Virus record (IMG/VR): IMGVR_UViG_3300029908_000019
Location: 1-64,000 of that record
Reading direction: 5' to 3' (one strand)
From: a virus
DNA: 64,000 bases
The notes beneath the pieces were generated by a model. That model saw only the letters and a program-made list of their open reading frames with translations. It made no database searches and was not told the origin of the DNA. The position numbers and the translations under genes were made by a program. This document shows, in pieces, positions 1 through 6,178 of this stretch. The stretch's first letter is position 1. The number at the start of each line of letters is the position of its first letter.

Positions 1-67
1 GGAATCTTTGAATTATTTCTTTCTTAGCACTTGGGCTTATCTATACAATTGGTAGGGGTAAATAATC

Positions 68-280
68 ATGTACATCTACGAAAAGACTGGTGCAGACTAT
101 GCTAATGAGATGGCTCGTACTAATGGAATTGGAGATAGAGCTAAAGAGGTTGCAAAGTATTATACTCTATCTCTTATGGTGCAGCATCTTCATTTAGAGC
201 ATGGAATTAAGGTTAATGAGTTAGTCAAAAGATTTGGAATGAATAGAAATTTAATTATTAAAATACTGGCGGGTGAATAA
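68..280 (+). CDS. small helix-turn-helix-like protein
   Basis: A 70-residue protein starting at ATG 68 behind a weak GGGG-type ribosome-binding site. The C-terminal third (KVNELVKRFGMNRNLIIKIL) reads like the two helices of a helix-turn-helix, so DNA binding is likely. The N-terminal half is helical and charged with no recognised domain. It is followed after two bases by the first gene of the zinc-protein array. It could be a small regulator of the early operon; its family is not recognised. Confidence 0.6.
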   Translation: MYIYEKTGADYANEMARTNGIGDRAKEVAKYYTLSLMVQHLHLEHGIKVNELVKRFGMNRNLIIKILAGE

Positions 281-282
281 CT

Positions 283-444
283 ATGCCTTATATGAATGAC
301 AATCTTTGTATTTGTGGTCATGGTCGCTCAGTACATTATATTGAGAAGGGCATAGCCAAATGGTGTAAACTCAATCAGAAAGAATGTGATTGCTTCTTCT
401 ATGAGCCTAAGAAAGTGGAACGAGAGGACCCCCAATGGATTTAA
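283..444 (+). CDS. CxCGH mini zinc protein without the tag
   Basis: A 53-residue protein with the array's zinc-ligand layout: CICGHGRSVHY, then a Cys (WCKL) and a CDCFF pair. After the last CxC it ends in a charged stretch instead of the NLEYLE tag, making it one of three untagged members here (also 1171-1296 and 44478-44642). Its stop overlaps the next start (ATG 435) by ten bases, suggesting coupled translation. Confidence 0.7.
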   Translation: MPYMNDNLCICGHGRSVHYIEKGIAKWCKLNQKECDCFFYEPKKVEREDPQWI

Positions 445-620
445 TTTGTAAATGTGGTCATTCATTTAACTCACATATGAAAGGTAATTTGGAAGGAAGT
501 ACGAAAAGATATTATTGCATGTTTAGAAAGGAGAGTAGCTTTAATTTTATAGATCTTTGTGAAGAATTTGTACCAGATAATATTAAATATTTGGAGGAGC
601 TTGCAAGTGCTGATGATTAA
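435..620 (+). CDS. NLEYLE-tagged mini zinc protein
   Basis: A 61-residue protein. CKCGHSFNSH near the N-terminus plus later cysteines (YYCMF, DLCEEF) form a probable zinc site. The C-terminus is PDNIKYLEELASADD, the first tag in the window. ATG 435 lies inside the upstream gene and is preceded by GAGAGGA. Function unknown. Confidence 0.75.
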   Translation: MDLICKCGHSFNSHMKGNLEGSTKRYYCMFRKESSFNFIDLCEEFVPDNIKYLEELASADD

Positions 621-621
621 G

Positions 622-735
622 ATGATTCTAATTACAAGCTCTATTATCCTTTGGTCCCTGGGAGTGGGAGAGATTGTAGATCATTATTCTAATTCCAATG
701 TGCAGCAGTATGTTGTGAGTAATAATTTCTATTGA
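622..735 (+). CDS. possible short membrane peptide
   Basis: A 37-residue frame beginning with a hydrophobic stretch (MILITSSIILWSLGVG) and ending in a polar tail. An in-frame ATG at 613 would overlap the upstream stop and add three residues. There is no clear ribosome-binding site; position and one likely membrane segment are the only support. Confidence 0.35.
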   Translation: MILITSSIILWSLGVGEIVDHYSNSNVQQYVVSNNFY

Positions 736-760
736 CAAATAAGATTTTATAATATATACT
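732..760 (+). promoter_or_regulatory. sigma70-type promoter
   Basis: TTGACA (732-737), exactly 17 bases, then TATACT (755-760). It reads into the gene at 776. It is one of eight near-identical 17-spaced promoters in this window, so host sigma70 RNA polymerase is the likely reader. Confidence 0.75.
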
Positions 761-775
761 TGTAATGGAGAAGAA

Positions 776-1081
776 ATGAAACTTTCAGAAGCACTTCGTA
801 AAGGTATTCTAATTAAACCCATCCAAGCCTTTGGTTGCTTTACAACCAATGAGAATGATGCTGATGTTATTTTATCTATTATTAAAGGATGTGAAATTCC
901 TCATAATGAATTAGATCTTGTTAGTGATTTCCCCTCTTTAAATAAGGTAACGGTTTGTCCTGCCACTCCACTTGCTACTATACCAGTTCTTACATTGTAT
1001 ACAGTACTCTTACTTCTAAATGATGATTTTAAATGGTCTAGAGAAAAGATTGCAGATTGGCTTGAGAATATAGGGGAATAA
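776..1081 (+). CDS. hypothetical protein (101 aa)
   Basis: First gene after the promoter at 732-760, with GGAGAAG just before ATG 776. The protein has no zinc ligands and no tag. It contains a hydrophobic stretch (about residues 66-82, PLATIPVLTLYTVLLLL) that could be a buried helix or membrane segment, and a C-terminal amphipathic helix (KIADWLENIGE). No family recognised. Confidence 0.6.
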   Translation: MKLSEALRKGILIKPIQAFGCFTTNENDADVILSIIKGCEIPHNELDLVSDFPSLNKVTVCPATPLATIPVLTLYTVLLLLNDDFKWSREKIADWLENIGE

Positions 1082-1090
1082 GGAGGCGTT

Positions 1091-1174
1091 ATGTATATTG
1101 ATCTAATTGTTAAAATCGTTGTTGTAACAGTATTTCTTGGTGTTTGCCTTCTTACAAAGGCTGACACACTATGA
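1091..1174 (+). CDS. single-span membrane peptide (27 aa)
   Basis: A tiny frame behind a perfect AGGAGG site (1081-1086). The product is almost entirely one hydrophobic helix (LIVKIVVVTVFLGVCLL) ending ADTL. The stop overlaps the next ATG (1171). The strong ribosome-binding site and clean coupling argue that it is real despite its size. Confidence 0.5.
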   Translation: MYIDLIVKIVVVTVFLGVCLLTKADTL

Positions 1175-1296
1175 ATTGGCCAGAGACAAACGAGCCAGGA
1201 TATTGTTGGTGTGGGCATGACAAAGAAGCACACAGTAGTAATTGCATTCTATGTCAATGTGTTTATTACATAGAAGATACCTTGCAAAATAGCTAA
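1171..1296 (+). CDS. CxCGH mini zinc protein without the tag
   Basis: A 41-residue protein: CWCGHDKEAH, then CILCQC, then YYIEDTLQNS. The ligand layout matches the array but the expected tag is replaced by YIEDTLQ. The last codons contain the -35 hexamer of the next promoter, which may explain why the tag was lost or shortened. Confidence 0.6.
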   Translation: MNWPETNEPGYCWCGHDKEAHSSNCILCQCVYYIEDTLQNS

Positions 1297-1310
1297 AAGT
1301 GTGTTATAAT
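1282..1310 (+). promoter_or_regulatory. sigma70-type promoter
   Basis: TTGCAA (1282-1287), 17 bases, TATAAT (1305-1310). The next ATG (1317) starts only 6 bases after the -10 box, about where transcription should begin, so the mRNA may be leaderless. Confidence 0.7.
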
Positions 1311-1316
1311 TAAAAT

Positions 1317-1469
1317 ATGGTATCTAATATGTTTGATAAATTAATGCATCGTTATTTTCATCTGATGTATAATCATTTTTGGGGATTTAGAACTTGCTGC
1401 TTTTGTAGCTATGAGGATTCCAAGGGTAAGTTTGAAAGATTAGGAACAAAGGAGTGGATATTTAAATGA
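1317..1469 (+). CDS. small CxxC protein, probably leaderless
   Basis: A 50-residue basic, aromatic-rich protein with a CCFC cluster (TCCFCSYED). No ribosome-binding site precedes ATG 1317, which sits at the predicted transcription start of the promoter at 1282-1310. Stop overlaps the next start (ATG 1466). Family not recognised. Confidence 0.5.
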   Translation: MVSNMFDKLMHRYFHLMYNHFWGFRTCCFCSYEDSKGKFERLGTKEWIFK

Positions 1470-1645
1470 AAAATAAAATAGAACCAGGTCAATGCTATCA
1501 GTTTGAAGACAATGTTTATATGGTAGTGGATACTTATTATAATCGTAAGAATGAATGGATTATGCAAGATACCATTTCAAAGCTTTCAACCGTTTGGACT
1601 ACAGAGAAAGTGTTATCTTGTTTCAGGCCGCATCAGAACTACTGA
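1466..1645 (+). CDS. hypothetical protein (59 aa)
   Basis: ATG 1466 overlaps the previous stop. The product (N-terminus MKNKIEPGQCYQFEDNVY) alternates hydrophobic and polar residues in the pattern of a small beta-barrel, and 'PGQCYQFEDNVYMVVD' resembles the opening strands of small SH3/KOW-like domains. No motif is decisive. Confidence 0.5.
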   Translation: MKNKIEPGQCYQFEDNVYMVVDTYYNRKNEWIMQDTISKLSTVWTTEKVLSCFRPHQNY

Positions 1646-1658
1646 TAAGAGGAGAGAT

Positions 1659-1793
1659 ATGAATTCTAAATCTATTTATACATGCCAGAACTGTGACCAG
1701 TTATTTTGTGCAGAATGTTCAAATGCTGATGATGAAGATGATTTTTGTTCCTCAAAATGTCAAGTAGAGTATGAAGAAAATAGTGGCTGCTGA
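1659..1793 (+). CDS. zinc-ribbon protein (44 aa)
   Basis: Start set at ATG 1659, seven bases after AGAGGAGA. CQNCDQLFCAECS...FCSSKC gives three Cys pairs, a compact treble-clef or RING-like zinc site, in an acidic protein without the tag. The last 23 bases overlap the next gene. Confidence 0.6.
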   Translation: MNSKSIYTCQNCDQLFCAECSNADDEDDFCSSKCQVEYEENSGC

Positions 1794-1989
1794 TTCAATT
1801 TGCATTTGTAAGCACGAGAAATCTTGGCACACTCCTAAAGCATGGAAATATAGGATGTGGAATCTCTCTGAATATGACAAAGAGGCTTGCTATCATCCAG
1901 ATCTTACAGCAGGTCCATGGGGAGATGATCCTTGCACTTGTAGAAAATTTAAATTGGATAATATTAAATATCTAGAAGGACTGATATGA
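1771..1989 (+). CDS. NLEYLE-tagged mini zinc protein
   Basis: 72 residues. CICKHEKSWH replaces the usual CxCGH (Lys for Gly), followed by CYHPD and CTCRKF, and the tag LDNIKYLEGLI at the very end. Stop overlaps the next ATG. Confidence 0.75.
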   Translation: MKKIVAADSICICKHEKSWHTPKAWKYRMWNLSEYDKEACYHPDLTAGPWGDDPCTCRKFKLDNIKYLEGLI

Positions 1990-2156
1990 AAAAGATTATT
2001 TTAAAGCAATTTCATTACATATTAATTGGATTCCTATCCATCCTGGCATCTGTTATTTTTATTAGTAGTGTATTGTTTTCCCCACTGGCTGGAGCTATTT
2101 TACTTATAATTGGTGTGAGTTATCTTTTAGGCCGATTTGCGTTGAATGAATTATAA
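1986..2156 (+). CDS. small membrane protein, two spans
   Basis: 56 residues with two hydrophobic segments (about residues 10-28 and 33-48, ILIGFLSILASVIFI and LAGAILLIIGVSYLL). Starts at ATG 1986 overlapping the previous stop. Candidates include a holin-like or superinfection-exclusion protein; nothing specific supports either. Confidence 0.55.
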   Translation: MKKIILKQFHYILIGFLSILASVIFISSVLFSPLAGAILLIIGVSYLLGRFALNEL

Positions 2157-2171
2157 GGAGAGTATATTCAA

Positions 2172-2264
2172 ATGTCTGATAAACTTATTCCTTGGGTAAT
2201 AGGTGGTCTTACATTAGTCACTGTCACTGCTGGAATTTTTACTTTATTACTATTTTTAAAATGA
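2172..2264 (+). CDS. single-span membrane peptide (30 aa)
   Basis: AAGGAGAG lies upstream of ATG 2172. The product is one membrane helix (GGLTLVTVTAGIFTLLLFL) after a short polar N-terminus. Stop TGA overlaps the next ATG (2261). Confidence 0.5.
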   Translation: MSDKLIPWVIGGLTLVTVTAGIFTLLLFLK

Positions 2265-2443
2265 CAAATAAATGTTTAATTTGTCAATGTGGCCATTCAC
2301 AGAGATTACATAGGTTGGGATTTGATTATTGTTTGGCTGATATGCCTCACGATAATTCCAAGGGTAGCAATGTAGAGTGGGATGCTTGCTATGCTTTTAA
2401 ATCTGATAACATTAGATATCTAGAGAGTCTAATAGATGAATGA
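2261..2443 (+). CDS. NLEYLE-tagged mini zinc protein
   Basis: 60 residues from ATG 2261. CQCGHSQRLH, then YCLAD and DACYAF, ending SDNIRYLESLIDE. A longer frame upstream is ruled out because it would run through the membrane peptide's coding region. Confidence 0.75.
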   Translation: MTNKCLICQCGHSQRLHRLGFDYCLADMPHDNSKGSNVEWDACYAFKSDNIRYLESLIDE

Positions 2444-2648
2444 AGATTTCCCTTGTTATTGTAGGCATCCATTAAAGAATCATGTAATGGATAGAGGTGG
2501 AATGAATCTCTGTTTAATGTGTGTTCCAAGCATCCTTAAGATTGGGGAGGGGGAATACAAGGTAGAAGAATATTTTGAAAGCACATATTGGTATCATACA
2601 TATAAGCCAGATAATATTAAATATTTAGAAAATGAAAGTGGAAAATAA
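2436..2648 (+). CDS. NLEYLE-tagged mini zinc protein
   Basis: 70 residues starting inside the previous gene's last codons. CYCRHPLKNH, LCLMC, then a longer acidic linker and PDNIKYLENESGK. Last gene before the intergenic region at 2649-2788. Confidence 0.75.
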   Translation: MNEDFPCYCRHPLKNHVMDRGGMNLCLMCVPSILKIGEGEYKVEEYFESTYWYHTYKPDNIKYLENESGK

Positions 2649-2677
2649 TATCCAAAAGTAACCATTACCTGATAATG

Positions 2678-2761
2678 AACTAACCATACACATCTATATT
2701 ATTTCTTATTTATATAAAGGCTAATAAGATATACATATATAACACTTGACAATGGTTAGTT
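2678..2761. repeat. 10-bp inverted repeat flanking a -35 box (candidate operator)
   Basis: AACTAACCAT at 2678-2687 is the exact reverse complement of ATGGTTAGTT at 2752-2761. The second copy begins directly after the -35 hexamer of the 2746-2774 promoter. A dimeric repressor or DNA-looping regulator could use the pair; the regulator is not known. Confidence 0.45.
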
Positions 2762-2774
2762 AATGTGATATACT
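2746..2774 (+). promoter_or_regulatory. sigma70-type promoter
   Basis: TTGACA (2746-2751), 17 bases, TATACT (2769-2774), followed by a ribosome-binding site at 2779-2783 and the GTG start at 2789. Drives the NUMOD3 protein, the DnaC-like gene and the run that follows. Confidence 0.8.
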
Positions 2775-2788
2775 TTATAGGAGTAGTT

Positions 2789-3316
2789 GTGCTTAAAAGA
2801 AAACATTCTAAAGAAACTATTGAAAAAATTCGTACAGCAATGATAGGTAAGAAGAAATCCAAAGAGACAATGATTAAAATATCAGAAACTTTAGCTAAAA
2901 AGCAAAAAAAGAATCAAAGCAGTTATAGATCCTTTGCTGGGCATGTTTCTTCTATCTATCAATCTGTAGAGAAATATGCCCATCATTGGAAGATTCCAAT
3001 TTCAGATATTGGTGAGTTTAGGAATTGGTCTTATCGTGATGTGGCTTATGAAGAACTTTTTAATATTTGGAAAGAGAATGGCTTTAATAAGTTTGATGTT
3101 CCAGTTGTTATGAGGAGTATTAAGAAGTATGGTTTTGTAATTGATAATCTTTCTTGGAAAAGGAAAGGGGAGTATTCCTGGTGGGGAGAGGAGTATGAAG
3201 TCTTAAAAGGTTTACAGGATGATGTTTCTAATAAGCAACCTATTGAAAATGAAGGAACAGAAGGACAGAAAGAGATTGTTAGGAAGTCTATGAAGGGAAG
3301 GAGATTCAAGAAATGA
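2789..3316 (+). CDS. NUMOD3-containing putative DNA-binding or homing-endonuclease-derived protein
   Basis: Start set at GTG 2789, six bases after AGGAG and directly downstream of a promoter. Residues 5-35 (HSKETIEKIRTAMIGKKKS) match the NUMOD3 DNA-binding motif usually appended to GIY-YIG and HNH homing nucleases. The middle (about 45-140) has the layout 'LFxxWxxxGF..VPVVMRSIKKYGFVIDNLSW', which resembles the DRIDxxKGYxxDN segment of HNH enzymes but lacks its catalytic residues. The tail is basic. It may be a nuclease remnant reused as a regulator; it sits just before the DnaC-like gene with a 4-base overlap. Confidence 0.6.
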   Translation: MLKRKHSKETIEKIRTAMIGKKKSKETMIKISETLAKKQKKNQSSYRSFAGHVSSIYQSVEKYAHHWKIPISDIGEFRNWSYRDVAYEELFNIWKENGFNKFDVPVVMRSIKKYGFVIDNLSWKRKGEYSWWGEEYEVLKGLQDDVSNKQPIENEGTEGQKEIVRKSMKGRRFKK

Positions 3317-3972
3317 GACTATGTGAGATAAAGACTCAAGTGCCAGATGAATATAAGAATTTTAATATTGTAGATATGATTGGTGATCCTATTGTTACTG
3401 AACCTATCAAGCAAACAGTGAATGATTATTTAAAAAATTTATTTACTAACGAGAAGAACGGTGCAGGTCTGTTATTCTATGGGATCTCAAATGGGACTGG
3501 TAAGACAGAGATTGCTTACTATGTCTTAGGTAAAGCCCAAGAAGGTAGAGTTAAATGGGATAGGATAGAACAAAGAGAAACAGTTGGCTATACTAAAATT
3601 ACTTCTATTCGTTGCTTTGATTATTTAAAATATTGTGGTAACTTTGCAGAGCATTTTGTGAATATGGTTCAAGAGATAAAGACTTCACCATTTCTTCTAT
3701 TGGATGAGCTTTCACCTGGAGCCTTTAGAAATAATATGGCTGCAGGTCAAGAAGAGATTGCAAGCTTGGTTGACTATCGAGTTAGCTTTAATCTACCTAC
3801 AGTTTATACTTCTAATTGTGAGAATCTAGACGTGCTAAAGAAATTGGTGGGGTCAACTCTGTATTCACGAATAGCTTATAAAGCTACACCAGTTAATTTT
3901 ACTGGTCCTGATGTAAGACCTTTGATTACAGAACAATTGAAAGAGGAGCTTTCTAATAAGGAGAATGAATAA
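3313..3972 (+). CDS. DnaC-like helicase-loader ATPase
   Basis: 219 residues. Walker A is GISNGTGKT (about 57-65), Walker B is FLLLDEL (about 133-139), and a sensor-1-like segment reads TVYTSNCE. This is the architecture of DnaC/DnaI AAA+ helicase loaders, which place the replicative helicase on DNA. The N-terminal about 50 residues would contact the helicase. No replicative helicase is visible in the window. It overlaps the NUMOD3 gene by four bases. A general phage AAA+ ATPase remains possible. Confidence 0.75.
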   Translation: MRLCEIKTQVPDEYKNFNIVDMIGDPIVTEPIKQTVNDYLKNLFTNEKNGAGLLFYGISNGTGKTEIAYYVLGKAQEGRVKWDRIEQRETVGYTKITSIRCFDYLKYCGNFAEHFVNMVQEIKTSPFLLLDELSPGAFRNNMAAGQEEIASLVDYRVSFNLPTVYTSNCENLDVLKKLVGSTLYSRIAYKATPVNFTGPDVRPLITEQLKEELSNKENE

Positions 3973-4085
3973 TGTGTTGGCCTAGGTATTGTTATGACTG
4001 CCACAAATGGATTAAGAATAACTTTTTTGGGTGGTTGCATTATACTTTCTGTAAAACATCCTGTTGTGCAATGAGGGATGAATAA
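3972..4085 (+). CDS. small Cys-rich protein (37 aa)
   Basis: ATG 3972 shares a base with the previous stop. CYDCHKW plus CKTSCC gives two Cys pairs, a probable zinc site, with no tag. Stop overlaps the next start. Confidence 0.5.
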   Translation: MCWPRYCYDCHKWIKNNFFGWLHYTFCKTSCCAMRDE

Positions 4086-4219
4086 TGTTAGCTTGTGTAG
4101 CTTTAGGCATTTTCTTTTTAATGTGTCTTATAGGAGCTATCCTTAAATGCTTTGAGAAACCTAAAGAAAGAATCCCACATGGTGCTATGGAACGTTGGTG
4201 GGAACTGGATATAAAATAA
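4085..4219 (+). CDS. small membrane protein, one span
   Basis: 44 residues. Hydrophobic segment at about residues 2-20 (LACVALGIFFLMCLIGAIL) followed by a basic tail (KCFEKPKERIPHG), predicting an N-out, C-in single-pass protein. Overlaps both neighbours by one base. Confidence 0.5.
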   Translation: MLACVALGIFFLMCLIGAILKCFEKPKERIPHGAMERWWELDIK

Positions 4220-4434
4220 TGAATGATTTAATTATAGTAGTTATATGGCTTTTATTAATAGTATTTTTTATGTATACCTCGTTGAAATTTATCTCAAACA
4301 AATTTAATATTCATCCAATGTGGATTTTGGCTATAGTGCCAGTTAATTTAGTTTGGTTTGCATTTTCTATGCTCCTAGCTGATGGTGTATTTTTTATTGT
4401 AGGTAAGATTGTTGGTCATAACTTTTTTCTATGA
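4219..4434 (+). CDS. small membrane protein, two spans
   Basis: 71 residues from ATG 4219 (TAATG overlap), chosen over an upstream GTG-class start at 4195 because of coupling. Hydrophobic segments at about 3-21 and 34-62. No family recognised. Confidence 0.55.
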   Translation: MNDLIIVVIWLLLIVFFMYTSLKFISNKFNIHPMWILAIVPVNLVWFAFSMLLADGVFFIVGKIVGHNFFL

Positions 4435-4574
4435 ATAAAGATATTGTAAAAGTAATTGAAGATTTATGTGGTAGCAATGAGAAAACACAAGAGTTAACGG
4501 ATTTAATAATGACCGAGGGTTCTGTTCGTTGTGTATTTGTGGCTATAAGTTATAATGGGTATCATAAAAACTAA
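4431..4574 (+). CDS. hypothetical protein (47 aa)
   Basis: Starts at ATG 4431 overlapping the previous stop. N-terminal amphipathic helix (MNKDIVKVIEDLCGSNEKTQ); the end looks like 'GSVRCVFVAISYNGYHKN'. No zinc pattern or tag. Confidence 0.45.
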   Translation: MNKDIVKVIEDLCGSNEKTQELTDLIMTEGSVRCVFVAISYNGYHKN

Positions 4575-4575
4575 A

Positions 4576-4764
4576 ATGAATAAAGAATTCCCTTGTATCT
4601 GTGGTCATTTATCTGAAGATCATGTGTCACGTCCTTACGATGGGAAACTCTATTGTGATGTTAGAGACTCTCGTAAAGGTCGCTTTATAGATGATTGCAT
4701 TGAGTATATCCCATCCAATATTAACTATTTAGAAAGTTTGGTGTGTAAAGGAGAAAGAAAATGA
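4576..4764 (+). CDS. NLEYLE-tagged mini zinc protein
   Basis: Start set at ATG 4576, immediately after the previous stop. CICGHLSEDH, YCDVRD and DDCIEY are the ligands; the tag is PSNINYLESLVCKGERK. The tail codes for AAAGGAGAAAG, the ribosome-binding site of the next gene, so the tag's 3' end doubles as a translation signal. Confidence 0.75.
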   Translation: MNKEFPCICGHLSEDHVSRPYDGKLYCDVRDSRKGRFIDDCIEYIPSNINYLESLVCKGERK

Positions 4765-4904
4765 AAAAGAAATGTAAGCATCCAGATTTTTGGTTTGATC
4801 GAACTATTGCTTATTGTCCTTATTGTAAAGAGGAACATATGGATAGCATTTGTAATGATTGTAATAAATCAGCTTGTGAAATTACACATGGGGGTAGGGT
4901 ATGA
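4761..4904 (+). CDS. double zinc-knuckle protein (47 aa)
   Basis: CKHPDFW, CPYCKEEH, CNDCNKSAC...H: two to three Cys pairs with His residues. No tag. Strong ribosome-binding site within the upstream gene. Confidence 0.55.
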   Translation: MKKKCKHPDFWFDRTIAYCPYCKEEHMDSICNDCNKSACEITHGGRV

Positions 4905-5167
4905 GAAAATTATTTATTATAGCAGCATTGCTATTTACAACTAGTTGCACAGTAAGAAAGTCATCAGAGGATAATGTAAATACAGTTAAACCTCATCTCA
5001 TTGTTTGTTTTTCCAGGGCAAATACAAATAGTTTTCCAAGGATAGAAAATTCTTATGGGGATGTTACCGTTGTGCATGGTAATGATATAGAATATATTGA
5101 ATTTACAGATGAAACTGGTTATGGGTTCCACATTGATTTAGATGAATATGATTGTGTAATTCGCTAA
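4901..5167 (+). CDS. putative secreted protein or lipoprotein
   Basis: 88 residues with a classical signal peptide: MRK, hydrophobic core LFIIAALLF, then TTSC (imperfect lipobox; Leu is missing at -3). The mature part is about 65 residues, beta-rich, ending in DLDEYDCVIR. Likely exported to the periplasm or outer membrane. A lysis spanin (Rz1-like) was considered, but no proline-rich segment or partner gene is present. Confidence 0.55.
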   Translation: MRKLFIIAALLFTTSCTVRKSSEDNVNTVKPHLIVCFSRANTNSFPRIENSYGDVTVVHGNDIEYIEFTDETGYGFHIDLDEYDCVIR

Positions 5168-5182
5168 GGAGAAGTTAACAAT

Positions 5183-5467
5183 ATGGAAATATATGAAAAA
5201 ATAGAGAAAGCTATTGAACTCCATCAACAAGTTAAAATTAGAACTTCTTCAGGTGATATTATAATTGTAACGTTGCCTTATAGTGCAGATCAGACTGTAT
5301 TCGCTGCTATGCGGGAGGTAGTAACAAAAATTTTTCCAATTAACGATTGCATATTGCTCCCAGAAGGATATAGCATCAGACGAGAAAGTGAAGAAGATGG
5401 TACACATGGTGTTTATCTGAATAATATTGAGTTCTTAGAGTATTTAGCCAATAAAAATAAGGCTTGA
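5183..5467 (+). CDS. NLEYLE-tagged protein with a non-zinc N-terminal domain
   Basis: 94 residues. Residues 1-75 are an alpha/beta domain without cysteine pairs (VKIRTSSGDIIIVTLPYSA). The C-terminus is YLNNIEFLEYLANKNKA, a clear tag, showing that it is carried by unrelated folds. Start behind AAGGAGAAG. The last codons contain the -35 box of the next promoter. Confidence 0.7.
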   Translation: MEIYEKIEKAIELHQQVKIRTSSGDIIIVTLPYSADQTVFAAMREVVTKIFPINDCILLPEGYSIRRESEEDGTHGVYLNNIEFLEYLANKNKA

Positions 5468-5492
5468 CAAAATTATAAAAGGATGGTATACT
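5464..5492 (+). promoter_or_regulatory. sigma70-type promoter
   Basis: TTGACA (5464-5469), 17 bases, TATACT (5487-5492). The ATG of the KTSC gene is at 5498, five bases past the -10 box, implying a leaderless transcript. Confidence 0.75.
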
Positions 5493-5497
5493 AATAT

Positions 5498-5743
5498 ATG
5501 GATGAAATTAAGAATGAAGATATTGAGATGACACCTGTTGTATCAAGTAACATTTCAGCTATTGGCTTTAAAGGGGATACTCTTAGAGTAACCTTTACCA
5601 ATGGAGCTACATATGAGACTTCAGGAGCTTCCCAGGCTGATTATGATTCATTCTTAGCGTCTAAGAGTAAGGGAATTCACTTCAATAAAAATCTTAAGAG
5701 AGCTTTTGAATTTAAGAAAATAGAGAAGAAGGGAGATTTATGA
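5498..5743 (+). CDS. KTSC-domain protein
   Basis: 81 residues. The pattern 'SAIGFKGDTLRVTFTNGATY' followed by 'FLASKSKGIHFNKNLKRAF' matches the KTSC domain (Lys-Thr-Ser-Cys), a small fold found alone or fused to other domains in phages and bacteria; its function is not settled. No ribosome-binding site; start coincides with the predicted transcription start. Confidence 0.75.
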   Translation: MDEIKNEDIEMTPVVSSNISAIGFKGDTLRVTFTNGATYETSGASQADYDSFLASKSKGIHFNKNLKRAFEFKKIEKKGDL

Positions 5744-5880
5744 GAAATTTTTTTAGAATTGCAAGCCTATTTGTACTCGGATCAACCCTAGCTTACAGAG
5801 GAATTACTTGGCATCAGCCTTCTTTCTATGTTATTATTGTTGCTGTCATAGTTTATGGTGTGTCCTGGTTTCAAGACTAA
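5740..5880 (+). CDS. small membrane protein (46 aa)
   Basis: AAGGGAG precedes ATG 5740, which overlaps the KTSC stop. Two short hydrophobic stretches (about 7-17 and 29-43). No family recognised. Confidence 0.5.
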   Translation: MRNFFRIASLFVLGSTLAYRGITWHQPSFYVIIVAVIVYGVSWFQD

Positions 5881-5898
5881 ATAAAAAGGAGGTATAAC

Positions 5899-6024
5899 AT
5901 GGAAAATCAAGTGCTGTTGCTGTTAGTGAGTAGTGTGCTGCTGCTTACCGTTGCATTAGTTCAGATTCGTAAGTTGAACCTCGTTGCTCGTGCTCGTCGT
6001 CTGCACACACGACTGCCTAAGTAA
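5899..6024 (+). CDS. single-span membrane protein with basic tail (41 aa)
   Basis: Strong AAGGAGG site. Hydrophobic residues 5-21 (VLLLLVSSVLLLTVALV), then a strongly basic tail (RKLNLVARARRLHTRLPK) with GC-richer codons than its neighbours. Probably membrane-anchored with a cytoplasmic, nucleic-acid-binding tail. Confidence 0.55.
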   Translation: MENQVLLLLVSSVLLLTVALVQIRKLNLVARARRLHTRLPK

Positions 6025-6175
6025 TGGACAGGGATCAATGCAGAGGTTGTGGTCATTACCATTTCTTTTCCAAAGAGAAAACTCTTGCATTGATATAGTT
6101 TGTGGATGTAATAGAAGAACGTTTATTCCGTTAGATAATTTAGAATATTTAGAGTGGTTTGTTAGGAAGGAGTAA
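6024..6175 (+). pseudogene. NLEYLE-tagged mini zinc gene with a frameshift
   Basis: From ATG 6024 the frame encodes MDRDQCRGCGHYHFF and then stops at 6096-6098 (TAG). Reading one base back at the A-run 6078-6081 restores CIDIVCGC...FIPLDNLEYLEWFVRKE and ends at 6175. Both halves match the array's pattern, so a single lost A (or a -1 frameshift) splits it. Decay, sequencing error and programmed frameshifting are all possible. Confidence 0.6.
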
Positions 6176-6178
6176 ATT

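Noticed and set aside
1551-1658. N-terminal extension of the 1659-1793 zinc protein
   Set aside because: The extension overlaps most of the 1466-1645 gene in another frame and has no start signal, whereas ATG 1659 follows AGAGGAGA.
4901-5167. Rz1-type spanin lipoprotein
   Set aside because: The lipobox is imperfect, the mature part is not proline-rich, and no inner-membrane spanin or endolysin gene is nearby.
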